A stretch of DNA of 7,926 nt from Accumulibacter sp. Its GTDB lineage: Bacteria; Pseudomonadota; Gammaproteobacteria; Burkholderiales; Rhodocyclaceae. The notes beneath the pieces were generated by a model. It was given only the letters and a program-made list of their open reading frames with translations, had not been told where the DNA came from and did not search any database. Positions within the stretch are counted from its first letter, which is position 1. Every line of letters starts with the position of its first letter. Below, one piece after another: positions 1-5,511 of the stretch. The stretch is taken from the NCBI GenBank assembly GCA_031274075.1, contig JAISQQ010000384.1, forward strand, positions 1-7,926, given 5' to 3'. A program made the translations under genes and the position numbers.

Positions 1-2
1 AA

Positions 3-122
3 GAAGGCCGTGAGAAAGCGCAGCTTGTCATCGCCCGGAGGCTTCTTGGCTTGGGCTTGTCGATCGATGAGATCGTGAAAGCGACGGAACTTTCCCCGGA
101 CGCCGTCCGAACCCTTCACTGA
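3..122 (+). CDS. C-terminal tail of an Rpn/YhgA-like PD-(D/E)XK nuclease family protein (5' end outside window)
   Basis: An open frame enters from the left edge and ends at TGA 120-122, giving 39 residues that begin EGREKAQLVIARRLLG and finish with LSIDEIVKATELSPDAVRTLH. A 'GxxxGREK' charged helix followed by a 'LGLSIDEIVKATELS' helix-turn-helix-like tail is typical of the C-terminus of Rpn (recombination-promoting nuclease/putative transposase, YhgA-like) proteins. The nuclease core that would prove this lies outside the window. Those proteins are DNA endonucleases linked to RecA-independent recombination. No transcription terminator with a T-tract follows. A 6-bp stem (137-142 with 154-159) is the only nearby structure. 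The frame and stop are seen directly; the family call rests only on the tail pattern. Confidence 0.55.
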   Translation, partial: EGREKAQLVIARRLLGLGLSIDEIVKATELSPDAVRTLH

Positions 123-339
123 CGGTCAGCGTCGCCTGGGCTGAAAGCGATGAAGCCCAACAAACAATTTGTCAAATGCAATCGCTCTGATCGCTTACGC
201 GAATGTCGTAAATAGTTGAAAGAAATCGTTGATATTCAAGTTGTCATGACGAGGCCGGGGCGACCGCATTTGACTTTCAGGAAGCAGGCGGGCCGGTGGG
301 AGGCGTTCGGCGGTTTTGCGCCAGGGAAGGCCAGCATTT
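123..339. other. Intergenic stretch without recognised gene
   Basis: This is the first part of the long gene-free region that runs to 1080. I see no tRNA, rRNA fragment or convincing coding frame. Frames that cross it run through the palindromic repeats downstream and have arginine- and proline-rich, family-less translations. A weak 6-bp inverted repeat (137-142 with 154-159) follows the stop codon of the left-edge gene, but no T-run follows it. Confidence 0.5.
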
Positions 340-422
340 CTGGGAGCGCAGGGCTTCTGCCCCGCAACAGCGGTGGTCGTATCATTTCCCGCTGTTGCGG
401 GGCGGAAGCCCCGCGCTCCCAG
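340..422. repeat. Long near-perfect stem-loop (34-bp arms)
   Basis: The left arm 340-373 is the reverse complement of the right arm 389-422 at 32 of 34 positions, around a 15-nt loop (374-388). The outer end reads CTGGGAGCGC and the inner part CCCCGCAACAGCGG. Each of the two differences is a transition, so each RNA strand would keep one as a G-U wobble. This is typical of dispersed palindromic intergenic repeats (REP/BIME-like). No T-tract follows, so a classical intrinsic terminator is not supported, although the RNA would fold strongly. The 12-base outer end CCGCGCTCCCAG recurs at 861-872, near the right end of the neighbouring MITE-like element. Confidence 0.8.
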
Positions 423-466
423 GAATTCAAAACCCAGCCGGCCAGCCGCTTTTATCGGCGATCATC

Positions 467-530
467 ATTGCGGCGCAAGCCGGAATCCAGGAGTTTGATG
501 AACGAACTGGGTCCCGGCTTGCGCCGGGAC
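467..530. repeat. Pair of REP-like palindromes (copy 1 of a composite repeat)
   Basis: Two short palindromes with GCAA/TTGC tetraloops lie 24 nt apart. Positions 467-486 fold with 7 of 8 pairs (mismatch 470/483). Positions 511-530 (GTCCCGGCTTGCGCCGGGAC) form a perfect 8-bp stem. Sequences of the type 'GTCCCGGCGCAAGCCGGGAC...GGATTCCGGCTTGCGCC' are dispersed in many proteobacterial genomes. The same composite occurs in the opposite orientation at 7280-7370, beyond the operon. The function is unknown; mRNA stabilisation, transcript attenuation and mobile REP units are the usual suggestions. Confidence 0.8.
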
Positions 531-546
531 GACGGCTCTGTGCTTA

Positions 547-892
547 GAACCTGTTTACGATCTTCTCTTGAACGTAAAGTCGACCGGTGTGCGTGAAAAC
601 AGCGACGGTTCGGTAGGGCGGGAAAGCGTAGCGCCTCCCGCCGATCCTTTTTACGGCGCAACGCGCCGCACTATTCAAAGGCCGTTGAATACGATGAGCG
701 GCGGCGATGCCGCCGGAGAGAACGACCGGCGGGAGGCGCTGCGCTTTCCCGCCCTACGAGGGGTACCGACGGTCTGGCGCCAACGTCCAGGCGAGCCGGA
801 GACCCGCGCCCCAGGAAAATCACCACGATGCCAACAACGCCACTGAGTGCGATGGCCCTGCCGCGCTCCCAGAAAAGACCGTGAACAGGTTC
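547..892. mobile_element. MITE-like non-coding element with 18-bp terminal inverted repeats and TTA flanks
   Basis: The left end GAACCTGTTTACGATCTT (547-564) and the right end AAGACCGTGAACAGGTTC (875-892) are inverted repeats matching at 16 of 18 positions. Both ends are flanked by TTA (544-546 and 893-895), which fits a 3-bp target duplication. Some IS5-family groups (IS1031/IS427 type) duplicate a TNA target, so an IS5-like transposase is a plausible mobiliser, but that is inference. The 346-bp interior has no credible gene. It holds a second nested inverted repeat and several small hairpins, for example 654-668 and 699-715. Its right border lies 188 bp upstream of the first gene of the operon. 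A chance TTA pair is possible because the duplication is short. Confidence 0.6.
613..757. repeat. Nested inverted repeat inside the MITE-like element
   Basis: Positions 613-646 and 724-757 are inverted copies of a 34-nt motif that starts GTAGGGCGGGAAAGCG and matches at 32 of 34 positions. Each copy is itself a partial palindrome (GGCGGGA...TCCCGCC). Motifs of the form GTAGGGYGGG-GCGCAGCGC-CCCRCC are frequent dispersed repeats in proteobacteria. The 77-nt spacer contains further hairpins: 654-659 with 663-668, and 699-705 with 709-715. The arms are symmetrically oriented inside the terminal repeats, so the element reads as a palindrome within a palindrome. Confidence 0.75.
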
Positions 893-963
893 TTATAAAG
901 AAAAACGAATAAGCTTAGCAAGAAAAATTCTTCGTTTTTTCCGCATGAATACACGATCATGCT

Positions 964-1039
964 CGGAAGACAGATTCCAGTAGCCGGAGGACAGTTCAGT
1001 TACCGGGCGCTTTGCGCCCACAAATATTACTGTCTTCCG
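964..1039 (+). repeat. Inverted repeat in the 5' leader
   Basis: CGGAAGACAG (964-973) is the perfect reverse complement of CTGTCTTCCG (1030-1039). A second, slightly diverged copy, GGAGGACAG (986-994), could pair with other CTGTCTTC units downstream. Between the arms is a GGGCGC-TTT-GCGCCC hairpin (1005-1019). In an mRNA that starts upstream, this would place a branched structure about 30 nt before the ribosome binding site. Confidence 0.5.
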
Positions 1040-1065
1040 TCCTCTGTCTTCTGTCTTCTGATCTT
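1031..1065 (+). repeat. Heptamer direct repeat array (TGTCTTC)
   Basis: Five consecutive 7-nt units can be read: TGTCTTC, CGTCCTC, TGTCTTC, TGTCTTC, TGATCTT. Units 1, 3 and 4 are identical and the outer ones diverge. The array ends six bases before the Shine-Dalgarno sequence of the substrate-binding protein gene. Pyrimidine-rich heptamer arrays can expand or contract by slipped-strand pairing. A role in expression is possible but inferred. Confidence 0.6.
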
Positions 1066-1070
1066 TACCT

Positions 1071-1076
1071 GGAGGT
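1071..1076 (+). promoter_or_regulatory. Ribosome binding site that fixes a GTG start
   Basis: GGAGGT sits at 1071-1076, and the core GGAGG ends 5 nt before GTG 1081. It decides in favour of the GTG over a possible upstream TTG at 1012, because translation from GTG yields a clean signal peptide immediately. Confidence 0.8.
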
Positions 1077-1080
1077 ATCC

Positions 1081-2106
1081 GTGAAATCTTTACTCAAGTC
1101 TGTTTTTGCCGTTTCCATCGCTGGCGCGCTGCTCGCCGCCGCGGGGTCTGCGGCGGCGGAACCCGTGCGCGTCGGCTATTTGCCCGCCATCGGGCACGCG
1201 AAATATTTCATCGCCTACGAGCAGGGGTTTTTCAAGAAAGAAAACCTCGACGTCGAACTCATCGAATTCCAGAATTCGGCCGACGGCATCAACGCGGTGA
1301 TCAGCGGCAAGCTGGACACGGGATCGTTCAGCACGCCCGCGCCCTTGCTGTTCTATTCCAAGGGATCGGACATCAAGATCGTCGGCGGCATCATGGGGCA
1401 GGACGGTTCGGTCATCGTCAAGCCCGAGCGCGCCGCCGAAATCCGCTCGATTCCCGACCTGCGCGGCAAGAAGGTCGCTACCGTCCGCCTGGCTTCGAGC
1501 GACGCCGTTCTCCGCGCCGCGCTGAAAGACGCCAATATCGATTGGCGCACCGATCTTGAGATTTTCGAGCTGAAGAATCCGCCCGCGGTCATCGAGTCCG
1601 TCAAGTCCGGGCAGGTCGACGCCGGCGTCGTCTGGGGGCCGTTCGATCTGCGCGCCGAACAACAGGGGCTGAAGGTGATCGTCCGCTCGGGCGACATCTA
1701 TCCCGGCCATCCTTGCTGCCGCCTGATCGTTGGCAGCGCGCAGCTCCAGAAGCCCGCCCTGGTCGAGCGTTTTCTCCGCGCGCTGCTGCAGGCCGAGCGT
1801 TTTTCGCAGGATCACCGTAAGGAAACGATCGATTCGATCGCCAAATACGTCAAGCTCGACCGCGATACGCTCGAAAAGAGTTTCTATACGCCGAACCTCG
1901 ACCAGACGACCGATCCCAACGTGAAGGGCGTGGAGAAATTCTGGCTATCGCTCGTCGCCGCGGACTTCATCGACGGCAAGCGTCCGCTCGCTCCCATTTT
2001 CGCCATCGAGCCGTACCAGCGGGCGATCGAATCGCTGGCCAGGGAAAATCCGAAAGACGCGTTCTACCAGGCGCGCCTGAACCAGTTCAGGGAACGCAAT
2101 CTGTGA
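1081..2106 (+). CDS. NitT/TauT-family ABC transporter periplasmic substrate-binding protein
   Basis: This 341-residue protein binds a small ligand in the periplasm and delivers it to the permease encoded two genes downstream. The GTG start is chosen for its strong upstream SD and because it gives a classic signal peptide: MKSLLK, a hydrophobic core, then AAGSAAA with cleavage likely after residue 26. The mature protein opens with VRVGYLPAIGHAKYFIAYEQGFF, the signature opening of NMT1/SsuA/TauA-like proteins. SGKLDTGSFSTPAPL (about 76-90), DLRGKKVAT (127-135) and SGQVDAGVVWGP (176-187) match the expected ligand-cleft lobes. An unusual vicinal Cys pair occurs in GHPCCR (C212-C213). The length is normal for the family. 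The ligand is not predictable: taurine, sulfonates, nitrate, aromatic acids and pyrimidine precursors are all served by this superfamily. The stop codon overlaps the ATPase start. Confidence 0.9.
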   Translation: MKSLLKSVFAVSIAGALLAAAGSAAAEPVRVGYLPAIGHAKYFIAYEQGFFKKENLDVELIEFQNSADGINAVISGKLDTGSFSTPAPLLFYSKGSDIKIVGGIMGQDGSVIVKPERAAEIRSIPDLRGKKVATVRLASSDAVLRAALKDANIDWRTDLEIFELKNPPAVIESVKSGQVDAGVVWGPFDLRAEQQGLKVIVRSGDIYPGHPCCRLIVGSAQLQKPALVERFLRALLQAERFSQDHRKETIDSIAKYVKLDRDTLEKSFYTPNLDQTTDPNVKGVEKFWLSLVAADFIDGKRPLAPIFAIEPYQRAIESLARENPKDAFYQARLNQFRERNL

Positions 2107-2924
2107 GCCTGGCCTTGCCTTCTTCCGGCGTCGGCGGCTTGAGCGGCTTGAACATCGACGACGTTTCTTTCGCCTACAACGATGAACCCGTCCTGCGCCG
2201 GGTCACGCTCAAGGTGCCCGAGGGGCAGTTCATCAGCCTGCTCGGGCCGAGCGGCTCGGGCAAATCGACGCTGCTGCGCCTGATCGCCGGACTGGAAAGG
2301 CCGACGCGCGGGCGCATCGCGTGGAAAGGCGTCGAAATCGCCGGGCCGGGCATCGACCGCGCCGTGGTGTTCCAGAATTATTCGCTTTTCCCGTGGTTTA
2401 CGGCGCAGGCGAACGTCGCGCTGGCGGTGGCCAAGGCGCACCCCGATCTGGGCCGTTCGCGGCGTCTCGAACTGGCCCGCGACTATCTTGCGCGCGTCGG
2501 CCTCGGAGACGCGGCGGAGAAATATCCCCTGCAGCTCTCCGGCGGCATGCAGCAGCGCGCGGCGATCGCGCGCGCGCTGGCGCTCGAAGCGCCGGTGCTG
2601 CTGATGGACGAGCCTTTCGGCGCGCTCGACCCGGTCAACCGCGGCAAGCTCCAGGATTTGCTGATCGACGCCTGGAAAGCGAGTTCGCCGCGCCGGACGA
2701 TCGTTTTCGTTACCCACGACATCGACGAGGCCCTCTATCTCGGCGACCGCGTGGCGCTCCTCGGCGCGAGCCAGGGCAAGCGCCTGCTGGCGGAAATCGA
2801 CGTGCCGCTGGCGCGTCCGCGTCCGCGCGCCGCGTTTTTCGCCTCGGCGGAGTTCCGCGAGCTGCGCGAGGACATCGCCGAGCGGCTCGACGCGGACGTC
2901 ATTTCCGGCCTGGCCACGAATTAG
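2103..2924 (+). CDS. NitT/TauT-family ABC transporter ATP-binding protein
   Basis: This 273-residue cytoplasmic ATPase powers the importer. All expected motifs are visible: Walker A GPSGSGKST (48-56), Q-loop Q91 in VVFQNYSLFPW, signature LSGGMQQR (145-152), Walker B VLLMDE followed by PFGALD (165-175), and the switch histidine H205 in VFVTHDIDEA. 'LFPW' after the Q-loop and 'DEPFGALD' are typical of the SsuB/TauB/NrtD branch. The GTG start at 2103 overlaps the stop of the binding-protein gene (GTGA, 2103-2106), which indicates translational coupling. The N-terminus has a short Gly/Ser-rich lead (about 1-15) before the usual beta-strand. The catalytic residues appear intact, so the protein should be active. 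Confidence 0.95.
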   Translation: MSLALPSSGVGGLSGLNIDDVSFAYNDEPVLRRVTLKVPEGQFISLLGPSGSGKSTLLRLIAGLERPTRGRIAWKGVEIAGPGIDRAVVFQNYSLFPWFTAQANVALAVAKAHPDLGRSRRLELARDYLARVGLGDAAEKYPLQLSGGMQQRAAIARALALEAPVLLMDEPFGALDPVNRGKLQDLLIDAWKASSPRRTIVFVTHDIDEALYLGDRVALLGASQGKRLLAEIDVPLARPRPRAAFFASAEFRELREDIAERLDADVISGLATN

Positions 2925-2935
2925 GTGGAAGCCCC

Positions 2936-3799
2936 ATGTCCAAGACCCTCCTGCTCAAGGAAAATTCCGCGGAAATGAATGAAGGCGAGCTCCCGCCGTA
3001 CGCCGAAAACGATCCGCTTCCGGCGGCCCGGGAACACCCCGGAGAGCGCGACGCGCACGGCTTTTTTGCCTGGGAAGCGCTGGCGCTGTGGGCTTTCCTG
3101 CTCATCGCCTGGCAGGTCTCGTCGTATTTCATCGACCAGCAGGCCAATCCGCTGCTGCCCGCCCCGGCGACGGTCTGCCGGGCGCTGATCGACTCGCTTC
3201 CCGAACTCTGGAAGGGCACGGTTTCCTCGTTTTACATCCTGCTCCCCGGCTACACGCTGGCGGTGGTCGGCGGAACGGCGCTGGGGCTGTTCGCCGGGCT
3301 TTCGCCCGGGCTGGGACGCGCCTTCTTCCCCTTCGCCAAGGTGGTCTCGCCGATTCCGCCGACGGTCTATATCCCGTATGCCATTGCCGTGCTCCCGACT
3401 TTCAAGATCTCCGCCGCCTTCGTCGTTTTCATCGGCGCTTTCTGGCCGGTGTTCCACAACGCCGCGATCGGCGCCTTGTCGATCGAGGCGCGTTACCGCG
3501 ACAACGCGCGCGTTCTCGGCTTCACGCGCCTCGAATCGCTGACGCGCGTCGTCTTCCCGGCGAGCCTGCCGCACGTCTTCGCCGGCATGGGCGTCGGCCT
3601 CGGTTTTTCCTTCATCCTGCTGACGGTCGCCGAACTGTTCGGCGCGAACGCGGGGCTTGGCCGCTTCATCCAGTATTACGCCGATTTCGCCGACTATCCG
3701 CGCATGGTCGCGGGAATCATCTATACCGGCGCGGTCACCTGGTCCAGCATGACGCTGCTGGACAAACTGCGCCATCGAACGCTTTTCTGGCTGCGTTGA
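2936..3799 (+). CDS. NitT/TauT-family ABC transporter permease
   Basis: This 287-residue inner-membrane permease pairs with the ATPase above. The frame is open far upstream, but ATG 2936 is preferred because GGTGGAAG (2924-2931) precedes it by 4 nt and it starts just after the ATPase stop. A later ATG at 2975 would shorten the N-terminus by 13 residues. After an acidic, probably cytoplasmic tail of about 45 residues come hydrophobic segments at about 48-66, 100-122, 133-153, 157-180, 215-234 and 255-275. The EAA loop that docks with the ATPase is recognisable at about 184-215 (EARYRDNARVLGFTRLESL... then FPASLPHVFAG), in the form usual for SsuC/TauC. 'LPAP' near 74-77 is the common early motif. 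Length and topology are normal except for the longer N-terminal tail. Confidence 0.92.
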   Translation: MSKTLLLKENSAEMNEGELPPYAENDPLPAAREHPGERDAHGFFAWEALALWAFLLIAWQVSSYFIDQQANPLLPAPATVCRALIDSLPELWKGTVSSFYILLPGYTLAVVGGTALGLFAGLSPGLGRAFFPFAKVVSPIPPTVYIPYAIAVLPTFKISAAFVVFIGAFWPVFHNAAIGALSIEARYRDNARVLGFTRLESLTRVVFPASLPHVFAGMGVGLGFSFILLTVAELFGANAGLGRFIQYYADFADYPRMVAGIIYTGAVTWSSMTLLDKLRHRTLFWLR

Positions 3800-3807
3800 A
3801 ACCGATC

Positions 3808-4425
3808 ATGATCGAGGCGTTCGCCGACCTTCTCGACCTTCTTTTTCGCGCGCGCCGCGTTCGCCTCGCGCTGGCGCTTCTCGCCCTGGCGTTTTCCGCG
3901 CCGGCGCTGGCGGCGCTGTTCGGCGTCGAGGCGGTCGATCTCCAGGCCGAGATCCGCGCCGCCGGGCGCGAAGGACGTCGTCTGGTCATTTTCTTCGAAT
4001 TGCCCGGCTGTCCCGAATGCCTGAAAATGAAACGTCATGTTTTCCAGGACCCCGGCGTGGAAAAAGAGTTCGAGCGCCGCTACCTGACGCGGCGGATCGA
4101 CCTGGCTTCCACCGTCCCCATCGCCGACGCGCGGGCGCGGCGGCGCGCGCCGGCGGAACTTGCCGGGCAATGGCGGATTTTCGCCGCGCCGTCCTTCGTC
4201 TTCCTCGATGCCGACGGCAATGTGGAATACCGTCATACGGGCAGCCTGACGCGCCCGGCGGACTTTTCGCTCCTCGGACGCTTCGTCTCGGAGGCGATTT
4301 ACGAAGAACAGCCGTTTTCCGATTACCTTCACGCCAACTCGCATGCGGGAAACACGCAGGACAGGATTTCAGGCGCGGCGGCGCGGGAAACGGGAGACAA
4401 GCATGGAGAACACGAAAAGCCTTGA
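3808..4425 (+). CDS. Exported thioredoxin-fold protein with CPEC active site
   Basis: This 205-residue protein has a basic and then hydrophobic N-terminus (RARRVRLALALLALAFSAPALA, about 15-36) that should act as a signal peptide or anchor, so it probably works in the periplasm. The thioredoxin fold is indicated by RRLVIFFELPGCPECLKMK, with redox cysteines C68 and C71 in CPEC, followed by the cis-proline segment FAAPSFVFLDADGNVEYRHTG (P128). It resembles SoxW-type and DUF255/thioredoxin_2 oxidoreductases. A His-containing, probably disordered tail (about 173-205, ending KHGEHEKP) follows the domain. It starts 8 nt after the permease stop with only a weak SD, so it may depend on read-through of ribosomes from upstream. 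A thiol reductase is not a standard part of NitT/TauT operons. The partner could be the binding protein's Cys-Cys pair, but that is inference. Confidence 0.8.
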   Translation: MIEAFADLLDLLFRARRVRLALALLALAFSAPALAALFGVEAVDLQAEIRAAGREGRRLVIFFELPGCPECLKMKRHVFQDPGVEKEFERRYLTRRIDLASTVPIADARARRRAPAELAGQWRIFAAPSFVFLDADGNVEYRHTGSLTRPADFSLLGRFVSEAIYEEQPFSDYLHANSHAGNTQDRISGAAARETGDKHGEHEKP

Positions 4426-4507
4426 GCAAAACATCGCGGGAGGGACGCTTTTCGCCGTGTTCGCCGCACACCTTCTTCCACCAGACGCTGAAATGACACA
4501 ATCATGA
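4403..4507 (+). CDS. Possible 34-residue small protein or translational coupling ORF
   Basis: ATG 4403 opens a 34-codon frame beginning MENTKSLEQNIAGGTLF, ending at TGA 4505-4507. It is preceded by a good SD (GGGAG, 4392-4396, 6-nt spacing). It starts inside the last 23 nt of the thioredoxin-like gene in another frame, and its stop overlaps the CoA-transferase alpha start as ATGA (4504-4507). The CoA-transferase start has no clear SD of its own, so this ORF would explain how ribosomes reach it. The product has a short hydrophobic stretch (GGTLFAVFAAHLL) but no recognised family. It may act only in cis as a leader, or may be fortuitous. Confidence 0.4.
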   Translation: MENTKSLEQNIAGGTLFAVFAAHLLPPDAEMTQS

Positions 4508-5511
4508 TCTCGAACAAACTGATTTCACTCAAGGAGGCCGTCTCGCGTTTTACTTCCGACGGCATCCAGTACGCCAGCGGCGCCGCCTTGCCGGTCGGCT
4601 CGGACGCCATCGCTTTCGGGCGCGAGCTGCTGCGCCAGCGGCGTAAAAAGCTGCACGCGCTGTTTCACTGCAATTCCCAGCAACTCAACCTGCTGGCCGC
4701 GGCCGGCGCGGTCGACAAGGCCGAATGCGGCTTCTCCGGCTTGGAGGTTTTCGGTTTCGCCAACGGCCTGCGGCGCGCCGTCGAGAGCGGACGCCTCGTC
4801 CTGGAAGACTATTCGAATCTTTCGATGGCCCTGCGTTTTCTCGGTGGGGCGATGAACTGGCCGTTCGTTCCCACGACGGTCAACGTCGGCTCGGATATCG
4901 CCTGGCGCAGCGCTTTTTCGCCCGACGCGCACCCGTCGGACGGGAAGATTCCGACGATCGCCGATCCCTTCACCGGACAGAAACTCGGCGCGCTTTCTCC
5001 GCTCAGGCCCGACCTGGCGGCGATCCACGTCACCCTCTCCGACCCCGAGGGCAACGCGATCATGATCGGCACCGAATGGAGCCGCTTCGAGCTGTCGCGC
5101 GCGGCGAAAAAAGTCGTGCTGCTCGCCGATTACATCGTCGACGCCGATTGCGTCCGCCAGTTTCCGAACCTCGTGCGCATTCCCGGAGTCGTCGTCGACG
5201 CCGTCGTCTGGCAGCCTTTCGCCGCCTGGCCGCAAGGCTCGCCGGGAGCCTACGACATCGACGAGAAGCATATGCGCCTGATGAACGAGCGACTGGCTTC
5301 CGAGGAAGGCACGGCGCGCTATATCGACGAGTTCGTGAGCGGCGTCGATAGCGTCGACGACTATCTCGCCCGGATCGGCGGCGAGACCATCGCCCAGTTG
5401 GAAAAGAGTTCGTCGAGCTTCCTGCTCGACCCCTACCGGAAATGGATCAAGCCACGCGAAGAAATCGAGTCGCTTCTCGCGCCAAACGCTTCGAAAGGAG
5501 ACGCCCGATGA
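4504..5511 (+). CDS. Family I CoA-transferase-like protein, alpha subunit (GctA/IpdA-like)
   Basis: This 335-residue protein has the alpha-subunit pattern of family I CoA-transferases. It opens NKLISLKEAVSRFTSDGIQYASGAALP, followed by a helix GRELLRQRRKKLHALFHCNS. It has EDYSNLSMALRFLGGAMNWPFVPT (101-124) and later LRPDLAAIHVTLSDPEGNA (about 170-188), the usual 'PDvalih...D..GNa' motif. Known relatives are glutaconate CoA-transferase A and IpdA of steroid ring degradation, where the heterodimer opens a ring as a CoA-ester hydrolase. The usual Gly-Gly after the first strand is replaced by ASGAALP. Its ATG is linked by ATGA to a preceding small ORF, and its own stop overlaps the beta-subunit start (5508-5511). 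It is cytoplasmic and surely acts with the next product. The carboxylate substrate is unknown. Confidence 0.85.
   Translation: MISNKLISLKEAVSRFTSDGIQYASGAALPVGSDAIAFGRELLRQRRKKLHALFHCNSQQLNLLAAAGAVDKAECGFSGLEVFGFANGLRRAVESGRLVLEDYSNLSMALRFLGGAMNWPFVPTTVNVGSDIAWRSAFSPDAHPSDGKIPTIADPFTGQKLGALSPLRPDLAAIHVTLSDPEGNAIMIGTEWSRFELSRAAKKVVLLADYIVDADCVRQFPNLVRIPGVVVDAVVWQPFAAWPQGSPGAYDIDEKHMRLMNERLASEEGTARYIDEFVSGVDSVDDYLARIGGETIAQLEKSSSSFLLDPYRKWIKPREEIESLLAPNASKGDAR

Larger units (their letters stand above)
893..1080 (+). promoter_or_regulatory. AT-rich leader upstream of the transport operon; probable promoter region
   Basis: Positions 893-960 are clearly more AT-rich than everything around them, as expected for a promoter upstream of a GC-rich operon. 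An inverted repeat AAAAACGAA (901-909) / TTCGTTTTT (931-939) frames a 21-nt interior. It could be an operator or a weak terminator-like hairpin, since it continues into a T-run at 935-940. Downstream are a hairpin-capable inverted repeat (964-973 with 1030-1039), a GC hairpin (1005-1010 with 1014-1019) and a heptamer array. I cannot pick convincing -35/-10 hexamers. The promoter itself is inferred from composition and position. Confidence 0.4.

Noticed and set aside
216..846. Several short frames of 60-130 codons in the repeat region, on both strands
   Set aside because: They translate palindromic repeats into Arg/Pro/Ser-rich peptides without SD sequences or family resemblance.
894..899. TATAAA as a -10 element at the MITE junction
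   Set aside because: No acceptable -35 hexamer lies 16-18 nt upstream, so the match could be chance in an AT-rich stretch.
1031..1065. CRISPR-like or VNTR coding array
   Set aside because: Units are 7 nt with no spacers, so it is a simple heptamer repeat and not a CRISPR.
1012..1080. TTG 1012 as an upstream start for the substrate-binding protein
   Set aside because: It would add 23 residues encoded by the heptamer repeats before the signal peptide, while GTG 1081 has a strong SD.
960..1080. TPP riboswitch, considered because the binding protein is NMT1-like
   Set aside because: The conserved CTGAGA and ACCTGATCTGG elements are absent. The hairpins present do not match that architecture.
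1090..1815. Minus-strand frame opposite the substrate-binding protein
   Set aside because: The translation has no recognisable motif and sits entirely within a gene with a clear signal peptide and family features.
2321..3799. Permease extended upstream as a 492-residue protein
   Set aside because: The upstream part is an alternative frame of the ATPase gene. ATG 2936 has an SD and gives normal permease length.
3088..4425. Full 445-codon plus-strand frame as one protein
   Set aside because: The first 240 codons are an out-of-frame reading of the permease. The real gene begins at ATG 3808 after the permease stop.
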